A DNA stretch of 64,000 bases. It comes from an uncultured bacterium. Lineage in GTDB: Bacteria > Actinomycetota > Coriobacteriia > Coriobacteriales > Coriobacteriaceae. Of this stretch, positions 43,312-52,220 are shown piece after piece. Location: positions 1-64,000 of the forward strand of contig CAJMRE010000002.1 of the NCBI GenBank assembly GCA_905215755.1, given 5' to 3'. The notes beneath the pieces are model-generated. The model ran no database searches. It was given only the letters and a program-made list of their open reading frames with translations, and was not told the DNA's origin. Made by a program: the position numbers and the translations under genes. Position 1 is the stretch's first letter, and each line of letters starts with the position of its first letter.

Positions 43312-44754
43312 ATGTCTTTGCTAAACCGCGTACAGCAGCTGCCGAAGGGCTTTGTTTGGGGCGCCGCAACCGCCGCGTACCAAACGGAAGGTTCCACGAA
43401 GGTGGCAGGCAAGGGTAAGACCATGTGGGACGATTACCTTGTCGCCCAGGGTCGCTTTTTGCCCGACCCGGCCAGTGATTTCTACAACCGCTACGAGGAG
43501 GATATCCGCCTTTCTGCCGAGCATGGACTCAACGCCATCCGTGTGTCCATCGCCTGGACCCGCATCTTCCCTAACGGCGACGATGCCGAGCCCCTCGCCG
43601 AGGGCGTTAAGCACTACCACGAGTTGTTCGCCTGCTGCAAAAAGTATGGCGTCGAGCCCTATGTGTCCCTGCATCACTTTGACTCCCCCGCCGCCCTGTT
43701 CAACCAGGGCGACTGGCTCAACCGCAAGACCGTCGACGCCTATGTGCGCTATGCCGAGTTCTGCTTCCGTGAGTTCCGCGAGGTCAAGAATTGGTTCACC
43801 ATCAACGAGCTCATCAGCCTCTCGCACTCCCAATACATCCAAGGCAACTTCCCGCCCAACCATCACTTTGATGTGACGAGCGGCATCCAGAGCCAGCACA
43901 ACGAGCTCGTTGCCCACGCCCGCGCCGTCAACCTGTATAAGGATCTGGACGAGACCGAGCACCTGGGCGGCCGCATTGGCATGGTCAACGTCCTGACGCC
44001 GGCATATCCCGCCACCGACTCGCCCGCCGACCAGCACGCCGCCGACCTGTACAACGCCTTCTACACCGACTTCATCATGGACGGCGCCTTCCTGGGTCAC
44101 TACTCCGCGCACACCCTCTCACTCATCAACGAGATTCTGCGCGCCAACAACGCCACACTTACGGTTGAGGACGGCGACATGGAGGAGCTCGCCAAGGCGA
44201 CGCCCCGCAACGATATGTTCGGCCTCAACTACTATCAGTCGACGTTTATCGCCGCCTACGATGGCGAGTCCACCAACAGCTTTAACGGCACCGGTGACAA
44301 GGGCACCTCGTGCTTTAAGTTTAAGGGCGTCGGGCAGCAGGTCGATATGCCGGGTATCCCCACCACCGACTGGGATTGGCTCATCTACCCGCAAGGCCTC
44401 TACGACACGCTCAAGCACATCAGCGCCACCTATCCCAACCTCCCCGTCATCTATATCACCGAAAACGGCCTGGGCCACAAGGACCCCGAGCCCGACGCAA
44501 ACGGCATCGTCGCCGATCCCGAGCGCATCGACTTTGTCGACCAGCACATGGAGAAGGTGCTCCAGGCGCGCGCCGAGGGCGTCGACGTCCAGGGCTACTT
44601 TATCTGGAGCCTGCAGGACCAGTTCTCGTGGGCCAATGGCTATAACAAGCGCTACGGCCTGTTCTACATCGACTTCGACACGCAAAAACGCTACATCAAG
44701 CAGTCGGCACTCTGGTACAAGGAGCTCGCCGACACTATGGCGGACGCGCAGTAG
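43312..44754 (+). CDS. GH1 6-phospho-beta-glycosidase (second)
   Basis: A 480-residue GH1 enzyme with acid/base Glu in FTINE near residue 166 and nucleophile Glu384 in ITENG. It shares the C-terminal SLQDQFSWANGYNKRYGLFY motif with LacG, so phosphorylated beta-galactosides or related beta-glycosides are likely substrates. I chose ATG 43312 over ATG 43306 because GAGGG is then nine bases away rather than three. It precedes an EIICB gene by 172 bp; this is the only one of the three operons with the hydrolase before the permease. Confidence 0.86.
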   Translation: MSLLNRVQQLPKGFVWGAATAAYQTEGSTKVAGKGKTMWDDYLVAQGRFLPDPASDFYNRYEEDIRLSAEHGLNAIRVSIAWTRIFPNGDDAEPLAEGVKHYHELFACCKKYGVEPYVSLHHFDSPAALFNQGDWLNRKTVDAYVRYAEFCFREFREVKNWFTINELISLSHSQYIQGNFPPNHHFDVTSGIQSQHNELVAHARAVNLYKDLDETEHLGGRIGMVNVLTPAYPATDSPADQHAADLYNAFYTDFIMDGAFLGHYSAHTLSLINEILRANNATLTVEDGDMEELAKATPRNDMFGLNYYQSTFIAAYDGESTNSFNGTGDKGTSCFKFKGVGQQVDMPGIPTTDWDWLIYPQGLYDTLKHISATYPNLPVIYITENGLGHKDPEPDANGIVADPERIDFVDQHMEKVLQARAEGVDVQGYFIWSLQDQFSWANGYNKRYGLFYIDFDTQKRYIKQSALWYKELADTMADAQ

Positions 44755-44781
44755 CGCATCGCCTCGCTTTCCCCCGAGAAA

Positions 44782-44816
44782 GGAGCGGCCCTATGCGATA
44801 CAAACCCAGCCGCTCC
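44782..44816 (+). other. Intercistronic hairpin
   Basis: GGAGCGGC pairs with GCCGCTCC across a 19-bp loop between the GH1 and EIICB genes, with no following T-run. Likely an mRNA-processing or stabilising structure. Confidence 0.45.
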
Positions 44817-44926
44817 CCTCTCTCTGGGACCGACCCCGCCTGCACCCGGGCTTTTAGCAAGCGGGAGACCATATAGGTTTTCAACGTCCATGCCATTAAG
44901 ATTTCATGCAAAGAGGAGCGTGAACT

Positions 44927-46687
44927 ATGGAATCGATCGTTAAGTTCTTGGAGAAAGGTCAGCCGTACTTCGACAAGGTCTCTAAGAACATCTACCTTCA
45001 GGCCATTAAAGACGGCTTTTTGGCAGCAATGCCCATCATCCTGTCTTCTTCTGTCTTCCTGCTTATTTCGACCCTGCCGGGCGTTGTCGCCACGGTCGGC
45101 GGCTTTACGCTGCCCGACTGGTGGAACGTCGACGTCGTGAACTTCTGCAACAAGGTTTACAACTTCACGATGGGCGTCGTGGGCATCATGGTCGCCGGCA
45201 CCACCGCAAGCGCGCTGACCGGCTCCAAGAACCGCCGCATGCCTGCCGGCAAGGCCATCAACGCCACGAGCACCATGGTCGCCGCCATGTGCGCTATGCT
45301 CATCTTGGCCGTTACCCAGACGAGTGCCAAGATCGACGGCGCCGATGTCTCGGTGTTCTTTACCGACAACATGGGCACCAAGGGCCTGCTGAGCTCCTTT
45401 GTCGCCGCATTTGCCACGGTCAACATCTATGCCTTCTGCATTAAGCGCGACATCACCATCAAGCTGCCCAAAGAAGTCCCCGGCGCCATCGCCCAGAACT
45501 TCCGCGACATCTTCGCCTTCAGCTTCTCCATCCTGTTTGTCGCCGTCATCGACGTTATCTGCCGCACCTGCTTGGCCGTCCCGTTTGCCAACGTCATCTC
45601 CACGCTGGTGAGCCCGCTGTTCGCCGCCGCCGATTCCTACGCCGGCCTCGCCCTCATCTGGTTCATGATCCCGCTGTTCTGGTTCATGGGCATCCACGGC
45701 CCCTCGGTCGTTAAGCCTGCCCTCAACGCTGCGCTGTTTGGCAACATCACCACCAACCTCGCCACGCTGCAGGCCGGCGGTCACCCCGCCCTCGCCCTGA
45801 CCGAGAACTTCGGTAACTACATCGGCGAACTCGGCGGCACCGGCGCCACGTTCATTGTCCCGATCATCTTCCTGCTCTTTATGCGCTCCAAGCAGCTCAA
45901 GGCCGTCGGCAAAGCCTCTGTCGTACCCGTGATGTTCGCCGTCAACGAGCCGCTGCTGTTCGCCGCGCCCATCATCCTCAACCCGTACTTCCTGATCCCG
46001 TTCCTGTTTGCCCCCGTGGCCAACGTCCTCATTGGTAAGTTCTTCATCGACTTTTTGGGCATGAACGGCTTTATCTATGCCATGCCGTGGGCACTCCCCG
46101 GACCGATCGGCACCTTCATCGACACCAACTTCCAGCCGATTTCTCTGGTCCTGGTTGTCGTCCTGCTGGTCGTTGACTTCTTGATCTACTACCCGTTCTG
46201 CAAGGCCTACGACAACGTCCTGTGCAAGCAGGAGGCCGAGACCCTGGCCGAAGAAGAGGCCGAGGAGACCAAGGCCGTCAAGACCGCTGCCGCCCCCGCC
46301 GTTGAGGCTCCCGTTGTCGAGACCGCTTCTGCCACTGAGGCCTCCGCAGCTCCGTCCGCCCTTAAGGGCAAGGATCTGAGGGTTCTGGTTCTGTGCGCTG
46401 GCGCCGGCACCTCTGCACTGCTCGCCAACGCGCTTAAGGAAGGCGCCGACGAGCTGGGCATCGACATTACCGCCAACGCCGGTGCCTACGGCAGCCACTA
46501 CGCCATCATGGACCAGTACAACGTCATCGTCCTGGCTCCGCAGGTTCGCACCTATTACAACGAGATGAAGGCCGACACCGACCGCCTGGGCATCACGCTG
46601 CTGTCGCCCAAGGGCAAACAGTACATCGACCTCACTAAGGATCCCAAGGGTGCCGTCGCCTGGATCGAGGAAAACCTCGAGGCATAA
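44927..46687 (+). CDS. PTS lactose/cellobiose-family EIICB permease (second)
   Basis: 586 residues: N-terminal EIIC domain (about 1-420) with MGIHGPSVVKP and NEPLLFAAP, a Glu/Ala/Thr-rich linker, and a C-terminal EIIB domain with phospho-acceptor Cys490 in LCAGAGTSALLANAL. ATG 44927 follows AGAGGAGCG. It needs an EIIA in trans; lacF is the only candidate here. Cargo is not known; the partner hydrolase is LacG-like, so a beta-galactoside or similar disaccharide is inferred. Confidence 0.9.
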   Translation: MESIVKFLEKGQPYFDKVSKNIYLQAIKDGFLAAMPIILSSSVFLLISTLPGVVATVGGFTLPDWWNVDVVNFCNKVYNFTMGVVGIMVAGTTASALTGSKNRRMPAGKAINATSTMVAAMCAMLILAVTQTSAKIDGADVSVFFTDNMGTKGLLSSFVAAFATVNIYAFCIKRDITIKLPKEVPGAIAQNFRDIFAFSFSILFVAVIDVICRTCLAVPFANVISTLVSPLFAAADSYAGLALIWFMIPLFWFMGIHGPSVVKPALNAALFGNITTNLATLQAGGHPALALTENFGNYIGELGGTGATFIVPIIFLLFMRSKQLKAVGKASVVPVMFAVNEPLLFAAPIILNPYFLIPFLFAPVANVLIGKFFIDFLGMNGFIYAMPWALPGPIGTFIDTNFQPISLVLVVVLLVVDFLIYYPFCKAYDNVLCKQEAETLAEEEAEETKAVKTAAAPAVEAPVVETASATEASAAPSALKGKDLRVLVLCAGAGTSALLANALKEGADELGIDITANAGAYGSHYAIMDQYNVIVLAPQVRTYYNEMKADTDRLGITLLSPKGKQYIDLTKDPKGAVAWIEENLEA

Positions 46688-46720
46688 TACGCTGACGCCA
46701 CCTGCCGCTCGCAGAAAATA

Positions 46721-46761
46721 ATGGCCCGCGCATCGATGTGTGATGCGCGGGCCATTTTGTT
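46721..46761 (+). terminator. Rho-independent terminator
   Basis: ATGGCCCGCGCATC pairs with GATGCGCGGGCCAT and is followed by TTTGTTT, just after the EIICB gene. Confidence 0.9.
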
Positions 46762-46780
46762 TAGACCGCACCCGTCCTCC

Positions 46781-47086
46781 TGTTCATCTCAATCTGTAAC
46801 ATCTATCCGAGTTTTTCGGTCCCAGCTGTTACAGATCGAGATGAACGCACAGGCCAAGCCGAAAATCTCAATCTGTAACATGTAGACCGCTTTTGACCGC
46901 TTAGATGTTACAGATCGAGACAAACAGATGGGCAAATCCAATCAATCTAGATCTGTAACATCTGGCTGGTCATTTCACCCCTAACTGTTACAGATCGAGA
47001 CAAACGGAATAAGCCGGGCCGAATTGTCTAAATCTGTCACATCTAGCCGAGTTTTTGGGTCCCACCTGTTACAGATTGAGATGAAC
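46781..47086. repeat. Four palindromic units B1-B4
   Basis: B1 46781-46846, B2 46866-46925, B3 46943-47005, B4 47026-47086. Each has an AATCTGTAACA-type left end and TGTTACAGATYGAGA right end. Centres of B1 and B4 match A1 and C1 (CTA(G/T)CCGAGTTTTT, GGTCCCA); B2 matches A2 (GTAGACCGCTTTTGACCG); B3 is different. The array fills the gap between the convergent EIICB and lacI genes. Confidence 0.87.
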
Positions 47087-47099
47087 GAGCCGAGCACGT

Positions 47100-48101
47100 C
47101 TACGCCCGCAGGTCCTTCACGCTGGAACGCTCGACCAGCACGCCCGACACAAGCGTACGGCTTCTGGAGCTCGGGGCTTCCAGACCTGCGACGACCTCGT
47201 TAAGCGCACGGATGCCCAGCTCGCGGTGGCGAAACTTCACTGACGTCAGAATCGAGTTGGGAATCGTCTTGTAGAGTTCGTCGTCAAAGCCGATCACGGA
47301 CACGTCGTCGGGCACCCTGAGCCCTCTGTCACGCAGAGCCATCATCACGCCGTTGGCCATGCAGTCGTTAGCAGCGAGGACCGCCGTGCAATCGGGTTTA
47401 TCGGCAAGCACAAGGCCCGCGGCATAGCCGCTATCCGCATTCCAATCGCCTTGCAGAGGCTCGGGCGGCTCAATGCCACGCGTCTCGAGCGCCGCACGCC
47501 AACCTTTCATACGGCACTGGCTCGACAGTGACTCTTTCTTACCAGAGACGAAGTACACGTTCTTGTGACCGTGGTCCAAAAAGTACTCGCACGCCATACG
47601 CGCGCCGCCCTCTTGGTCGTCACTGACGGTGGAGCAGGTAGGATGCTCCATCGGCGTGATAATCACCGTCTTGAGGTCTTTCGGCGCCTCAAAGGTATCA
47701 AAGTCATCGACCATCTGGCGCAGGTTGAAGATCATGCCATCAACAGGCAGCTGCGACATCCTACGCGCCGCTTCGGCAAGGGTCATCTTCTCCCCTGCGC
47801 GCTTCTTAATCATTGTGAGAGCAAATCCTCGCTCTTCGGCGGCATCGGCGATACCGTCAATCATGTCCACGGCACCGCCCGACAAGTGAAACATCACCAC
47901 GCCGATGCACCCGTAACGGCCCAACTTGAGCGAACGCGCGGCAAAGTTGGCTCGAAACCCGAGCGTCTCCATGGCCGAATGAACCTTATCGCGTGTCGAC
48001 TCTCGCACGCTATCGGGCTCGTTGATCACGCGCGACACCGTCTTGAGAGAAACACCCGCGGCAATCGCCACATCGTTCATCGAGACGTTTTTCTTGTCCA
48101 T
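47100..48101 (-). CDS. LacI-family repressor of the third glycoside operon
   Basis: A 333-residue LacI/GalR regulator with helix-turn-helix SMNDVAIAAGVSLKTVSRVI, hinge NFAARSLKLG, and core phrases GVVMFHLSGGAVDMIDGIAD, VDGMIFNLRQMVDDF and LAANDCMANGVMMALRDRGL. The specificity pair after VS is LK, the most divergent of the four. It is divergent from the EIICB gene at 48386; the gap holds a perfect TGACAACGTTGTCA palindrome. The start may instead be GTG 48110, which sits better behind GGAGAAGCA. Confidence 0.88.
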   Translation of the reverse strand: MDKKNVSMNDVAIAAGVSLKTVSRVINEPDSVRESTRDKVHSAMETLGFRANFAARSLKLGRYGCIGVVMFHLSGGAVDMIDGIADAAEERGFALTMIKKRAGEKMTLAEAARRMSQLPVDGMIFNLRQMVDDFDTFEAPKDLKTVIITPMEHPTCSTVSDDQEGGARMACEYFLDHGHKNVYFVSGKKESLSSQCRMKGWRAALETRGIEPPEPLQGDWNADSGYAAGLVLADKPDCTAVLAANDCMANGVMMALRDRGLRVPDDVSVIGFDDELYKTIPNSILTSVKFRHRELGIRALNEVVAGLEAPSSRSRTLVSGVLVERSSVKDLRA

Positions 48102-48242
48102 CGTTGTCACTGCTTCTCCACTCGGTTCTCTATCGCTTGTTTTTTGTGTTCTAGCATACACTACCTGCCTGACTGATAAATCAACCGTTTACCGAACAAT
48201 ATCGACCGCTCACCCGTATATCCTTGTTGCTCTTCCAAAAAT

Positions 48243-48281
48243 GTCTTACGTTGTCATTAATGAAATGACAACGTTGTCATT
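48243..48281. promoter_or_regulatory. LacI operators before the third EIICB gene
   Basis: TGACAACGTTGTCA (48266-48279) is a perfect 14-bp palindrome, extending to AATGACAACGTTGTCATT. An imperfect copy with the same right half (TTACGTTGTCA) ends at 48256, 23 bp upstream. Confidence 0.75.
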
Positions 48282-48385
48282 TCTCAATGCCTTCCTTAAG
48301 CAGGAAGGCTTCCGGGCAGTCCTGACCATCCATCGACGACCAGTTCCATCCACATGCATCGCGCATCAAGTAGCAAAGGAGCTTT

Positions 48386-50164
48386 ATGGACGCCATCGTA
48401 AAGATGCTCGAAAAGCATCAACCGTTCTTTGAGAAGATCTCGAGGAACATCTACCTCCAGGCCATCAAGGACGGTTTCCTTGGGTGCATGCCCATCGTCC
48501 TCACCTCTTCGATCTTTCTGCTGATCGCCACGCTTCCCGGCGTGGTCGGCATCACGCTGCCCCAGCCGCTCATCGACTGGTGCAACAAGCTCTACAACTT
48601 CACCATGGGTGTCATGGGCATCATGGTTGCCGGCACCACCGCCAAGAACTTCACGGCATCCATGAACCGTCGTATGCCCGCCGGCAAGGTGCTCAACGAC
48701 GGCTCCACTATGGTTGCTGCCCAGTGCAGCATGCTGCTGCTCGCTGTTACGCAGTTCAGCACCAAGTTCAACGGCTCCGAGCTTTCGGTCTTCGATTGCA
48801 CCAGCATGGGCACGCGCGGTCTGTTCTCGGCCTATATCGCCGCGTTCATTACCGTGTGGGTCTATAAATTCTGCGTCTCGCGCGATCTGACCATTAAGCT
48901 GCCCAAGGAGGTTCCGGGCGCCATCGCTCAGAACTTCCGCGACATCATCCCCTTTGGCGGCGCCGTCATCATCTGCGGCATTATCGATGTCGTCGTGCGC
49001 AACCTCATGGGCGTTCCGTTCTCCGAGCTGCTTATCAAACTGCTCTCCCCGCTCTTTACCGCTGCAGAAACCTATCCTGGCCTTATCCTTATCCAGGCAG
49101 CCACCGCGTTCTTCTGGTTCATCGGCGTCCACGGCCCCTCGATCGTCCAGCCGGGCATCGACCCCATCCGTCTTGCCAACCAGGCCGAGAACCTGCAGGT
49201 TCTGCTGGCCGGTGGCCACCCCGCCCACTCCCTCACCTTTAACATGTCGCTCGTGGGTGAGTTCGGCGGCACCGGCGCCACGTTCATCGTGCCGCTTCTG
49301 CTGATTCTCTTAATGAAGTCCAAGCAGCTCAAAGCCGTCGGTAAGGCCTCGATTGTTCCTGTTGCCTTTGCTGTCAACGAGCCGCTGCTCTTTGGCGCAC
49401 CGATGATTCTTAACCCCTATATGCTCATCCCCTTTGTTGCCGCCGGCTGCGTCAATGTGAGTGTTGCCAAGTTCTTTATCGATAACGTGGGCATGAACGG
49501 CTTCTCCTTCGTGGTGCCTTGGGCCACCCCCGCCCCCATCGGTATTTTCATCACCACGAACTTCCAGCTTATTGCCCTGGTATTTGTCGCGATCATCATC
49601 TTGCTGGACGTCATCATCTACCTGCCGTTCTTGAAGGCATACGATAAGCTGCTCTGCGACCAGGAAGCCGAGCGCGCCGCCGAGCTGGGTCTCGAGTCCG
49701 ATGGTGCTGCTTCCATCGCCGCCAACGCCTCTGCGCCCGCCGTCGAGCAGACTACCGCTTCCGTCGAGCCGACCGCCGCTGCCGTCAACAGCGAGCCTGT
49801 CGCCGATCAGCCCGAGCCCGCCGCCGACGCATCCGCTAAGAAGGACGTCGATGGCCTGAAGGTCCTCGTCCTGTGCGCCGGCGCCGGCACCTCCGCCATG
49901 CTTGCCAACGCCATCAAGGAAGGTGCCGCACAGACCGGAGAGAACATCGCTTCCTCTGCCGGTGCCTATGGTCAGCACACTGCCATCATGGATCAGTACG
50001 ACGTTATCGTGCTTGCCCCGCAGGTCCGTAGCTACTACAACGACATGAAGGCCGACACCGATCGCCTGGGCATTAAGCTGCTCGCCCCGCGCGGCAAGGA
50101 ATACATCGACCTTACCCGCGACCCCGCCGGTGCCATCAAGTGGCTCCGCGAGAACCTCGACTAG
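48386..50164 (+). CDS. PTS lactose/cellobiose-family EIICB permease (third)
   Basis: 592 residues: EIIC domain (about 1-420) with IGVHGPSIVQP and NEPLLFGAP, an Ala/Pro/Glu-rich linker (about 430-485), and EIIB with phospho-acceptor Cys497 in LCAGAGTSAMLANAI. ATG 48386 follows AAAGGAGC. It is closely related to the second EIICB, suggesting duplication of operons. A GH1 gene follows after 75 bp with a hairpin (GGTGCCCG/CGGGCACC, 50179-50205) between. Confidence 0.9.
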   Translation: MDAIVKMLEKHQPFFEKISRNIYLQAIKDGFLGCMPIVLTSSIFLLIATLPGVVGITLPQPLIDWCNKLYNFTMGVMGIMVAGTTAKNFTASMNRRMPAGKVLNDGSTMVAAQCSMLLLAVTQFSTKFNGSELSVFDCTSMGTRGLFSAYIAAFITVWVYKFCVSRDLTIKLPKEVPGAIAQNFRDIIPFGGAVIICGIIDVVVRNLMGVPFSELLIKLLSPLFTAAETYPGLILIQAATAFFWFIGVHGPSIVQPGIDPIRLANQAENLQVLLAGGHPAHSLTFNMSLVGEFGGTGATFIVPLLLILLMKSKQLKAVGKASIVPVAFAVNEPLLFGAPMILNPYMLIPFVAAGCVNVSVAKFFIDNVGMNGFSFVVPWATPAPIGIFITTNFQLIALVFVAIIILLDVIIYLPFLKAYDKLLCDQEAERAAELGLESDGAASIAANASAPAVEQTTASVEPTAAAVNSEPVADQPEPAADASAKKDVDGLKVLVLCAGAGTSAMLANAIKEGAAQTGENIASSAGAYGQHTAIMDQYDVIVLAPQVRSYYNDMKADTDRLGIKLLAPRGKEYIDLTRDPAGAIKWLRENLD

Positions 50165-50239
50165 CTCCCCCCTCTGTTGGTGCCCGGATCCCCAGTTCGG
50201 GCACCTCTCCCTATTCGTATCCCACAGAAAGGATGACTC

Positions 50240-51661
50240 ATGACCAATCCCATGCAGTTCCCCGACGGCTTTGTGTTTGGCGGCGCCACCGCCGCTTACC
50301 AGGTTGAGGGAGAGACCCGCACGCACGGCAAGGGCAAAGTGCCCTGGGACGATTTCTTGGCTGCTCAGGGTCGCTTCTCCCCCGACCCCGCAAGCGATTT
50401 CTACAACAAATACCCGGTCGATATCGACCTGTGCCAGCGCTTTGGCATCAACGGCATCCGTGTCTCCATCGCCTGGAGCCGTATCTTCCCCAACGGCACC
50501 GGCGAGATCAACCCCGAGGGTGTTGCCTTCTATCACGAGCTCTTTGCCACCTGCAATAAAGCCGGCGTTATCCCCTATGTCACGCTCGATCACTTTGATA
50601 CGCCCGAGGCCTTTTACCAGAACGGCGGCGAGGGCTTCCTGACGCGCACGACCATCGATGCCTTTGTCGAGTACGCCAAGTTCTGCTTTGCCGAGTTCAC
50701 CGAGGTCAAGCACTGGTTTACCTTTAACGAGATTCCCGCGACCGCCGAGGGCAGCTTTATCGTCGGCAACTGGCCGCACGGCGAGAAGTATCGCCTGGAC
50801 AAGGCCTTCCAGCTCATGCACAACATGATGGTGGCCCACGCCAAGGCCGTCGTCGCCTTCCATGAGGGCGGCTTTGAGGGCGAGATCGGCATCGTCCAGA
50901 ACCTGGAGCCCAAGTATCCCCTCGACCCCAACAACGCCGCCGACTGCGAGGCGGCTCGCATGGCCGACGTCATCAACAACCGCTGGGTGCTCGACGCCAC
51001 CTTCCGCGGCCACTATGCAGCCGACACCATGGAGGCTGCGACCAAGCTGGCCCATATCGCCGGCGGCGAGCTCGACGTCCGCGACGAGGACATCGCCGCG
51101 CTGACCGCCGCGCTCCCCTACAACGATTGCCTGGGCGTCAACACCTACAAGTGCCAATTCCTGCGTGCCGCCGAGGGCGAAAACGACATCAACCACAATG
51201 GCACCGGCGACAAGGGCTCCTCGCGCTGGTTCCTCAAGGGCGTGGGCGAGTCATGCGTGCGCGAAGGCGTACCCACCACCGATTGGGACTGGATTATCTA
51301 TCCTGAGGGCCTCTACGACCTGCTGCTGCGCATTAAGAACGATTACCCCGACTACAAGAAGATCTACATCACCGAGAACGGCATGGGCTATAAGGACGAC
51401 TTTGAGGACGGCTTTATCGACGACGCCCCTCGCATCGACTATATGCGCCAGCATCTCGCGTGGATCCTCAAGGCAATCGACGGCGGCGTGAACGTCGACG
51501 GCTACTTTGTGTGGTCGCTGCAGGACCAGTTCTCCTGGACCAACGGCTACAACAAACGTTACGGCCTGTTCTACATCGACTTCGAGACCCAGAAGCGCTA
51601 TCCCAAGGCGAGCGCGTACTGGTACAAGAACGTCGCAGAGACCGGCCTGCTCATGGCCTAA
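50240..51661 (+). CDS. 6-phospho-beta-galactosidase-like GH1 (third)
   Basis: 473 residues, very similar to LacG at 40231 (FGGATAAYQVEGETRTHGKG is shared exactly). Acid/base Glu in FTFNE and nucleophile Glu379 in ITENG are intact, and the C-terminal SLQDQFSWTNGYNKRYGLFY matches. ATG 50240 follows AGAAAGGATG. Unlike LacG it has LDHFDTPEAF in place of LHHFDTPLPL near residue 115, a possible substrate-site difference. Second gene of an EIICB-GH1 operon. Confidence 0.88.
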   Translation: MTNPMQFPDGFVFGGATAAYQVEGETRTHGKGKVPWDDFLAAQGRFSPDPASDFYNKYPVDIDLCQRFGINGIRVSIAWSRIFPNGTGEINPEGVAFYHELFATCNKAGVIPYVTLDHFDTPEAFYQNGGEGFLTRTTIDAFVEYAKFCFAEFTEVKHWFTFNEIPATAEGSFIVGNWPHGEKYRLDKAFQLMHNMMVAHAKAVVAFHEGGFEGEIGIVQNLEPKYPLDPNNAADCEAARMADVINNRWVLDATFRGHYAADTMEAATKLAHIAGGELDVRDEDIAALTAALPYNDCLGVNTYKCQFLRAAEGENDINHNGTGDKGSSRWFLKGVGESCVREGVPTTDWDWIIYPEGLYDLLLRIKNDYPDYKKIYITENGMGYKDDFEDGFIDDAPRIDYMRQHLAWILKAIDGGVNVDGYFVWSLQDQFSWTNGYNKRYGLFYIDFETQKRYPKASAYWYKNVAETGLLMA

Positions 51662-51685
51662 CTTTTGCCGCGTACCCCCTGTCGG

Positions 51686-51729
51686 CCGCATGTGAGTCCC
51701 TCCACGGGATCGCATGCGGCCTTTTTGTT
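51686..51729 (+). terminator. Rho-independent terminator
   Basis: GGCCGCATG and CATGCGGCC form a stem with an additional inner pairing, followed by TTTTTGTTTT. Confidence 0.88.
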
Positions 51730-51747
51730 TTCGCGCGGGTCGGCAGC

Positions 51748-51888
51748 CGTTTGTCTAAATCTGTAACATCAAGTCGAGTTTTTTGCCTCTACCTGTTACA
51801 AATCAAGACAAACGGGAATCACTCTGCCGAAACGTCTCAATCTGTAACAGATATCTGCTCAAATCGAGTCTAGGTGTTACAGATTGAG
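51748..51888. repeat. Palindromic units C1 and C2
   Basis: C1 (51748-51814) and C2 (51833-51888) belong to the family at 41777-41925 and 46781-47086. C1 ends show several changes (TGTTACAAATCAAGAC). C2 has a new centre (GATATCTGCTCAAATCGAGT). The accessory island begins straight after C2. Confidence 0.82.
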
Positions 51889-51908
51889 TTTTTGATTTGG
51901 GAGGTTGA

Positions 51909-52133
51909 GGATGGGGGATCGCGTGCCGAAAGCATGGTCCCCGGATAAAAAAGCTCGCCGGCCAGGCCGAAGACATGGCCCACATCAAGGCAGACCTTTG
52001 CCCCTGCTCGCCCGAGCAAAAAGTCATGCCCCTCGATGCGCTCTGCCAGTCCGGCACCGAGACCCCGCAATGGCGGTGGGATGTGCTGGTCGGAGAGGGC
52101 GACCCGCTCTACTGCAAGTCCCGAGAGATCTAA
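51909..52133 (+). pseudogene. 3' gene fragment, unrecognised
   Basis: A 74-codon open stretch with no start codon at its head ends in a normal-looking C-terminus (SGTETPQWRWDVLVGEGDPL then YCKSREI). Protein-like text (LAGQAEDMAHIKADLCPCSP) suggests a truncated gene rather than chance. A hairpin (GGAGCCCTGGTACATACCGG then GGCTCC) follows at 52161-52186. I do not know the family. It marks the left edge of the accessory region. Confidence 0.35.
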
Positions 52134-52220
52134 GTATCCGCTGCAAGGTATAAGAACGAATTGGAGCCCTGGTACATACCGGGGCTCCTCGTGGTAGTGG
52201 CTGTCTAATGAATCTGGTGG

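Noticed and set aside
41777..47086. Possible CRISPR array
   Set aside because: The units are palindromes of about 60 bp with conserved centres and irregular spacing. There are no unique uniform spacers and no cas gene.
51870..52070. Minus-strand frame with protein-like text (HDFLLGRAGAKVCLDVGHVF)
   Set aside because: The plus-strand frame over the same DNA has a better C-terminal end and is followed by a hairpin. Neither is certain; only the plus reading is listed, with low confidence.
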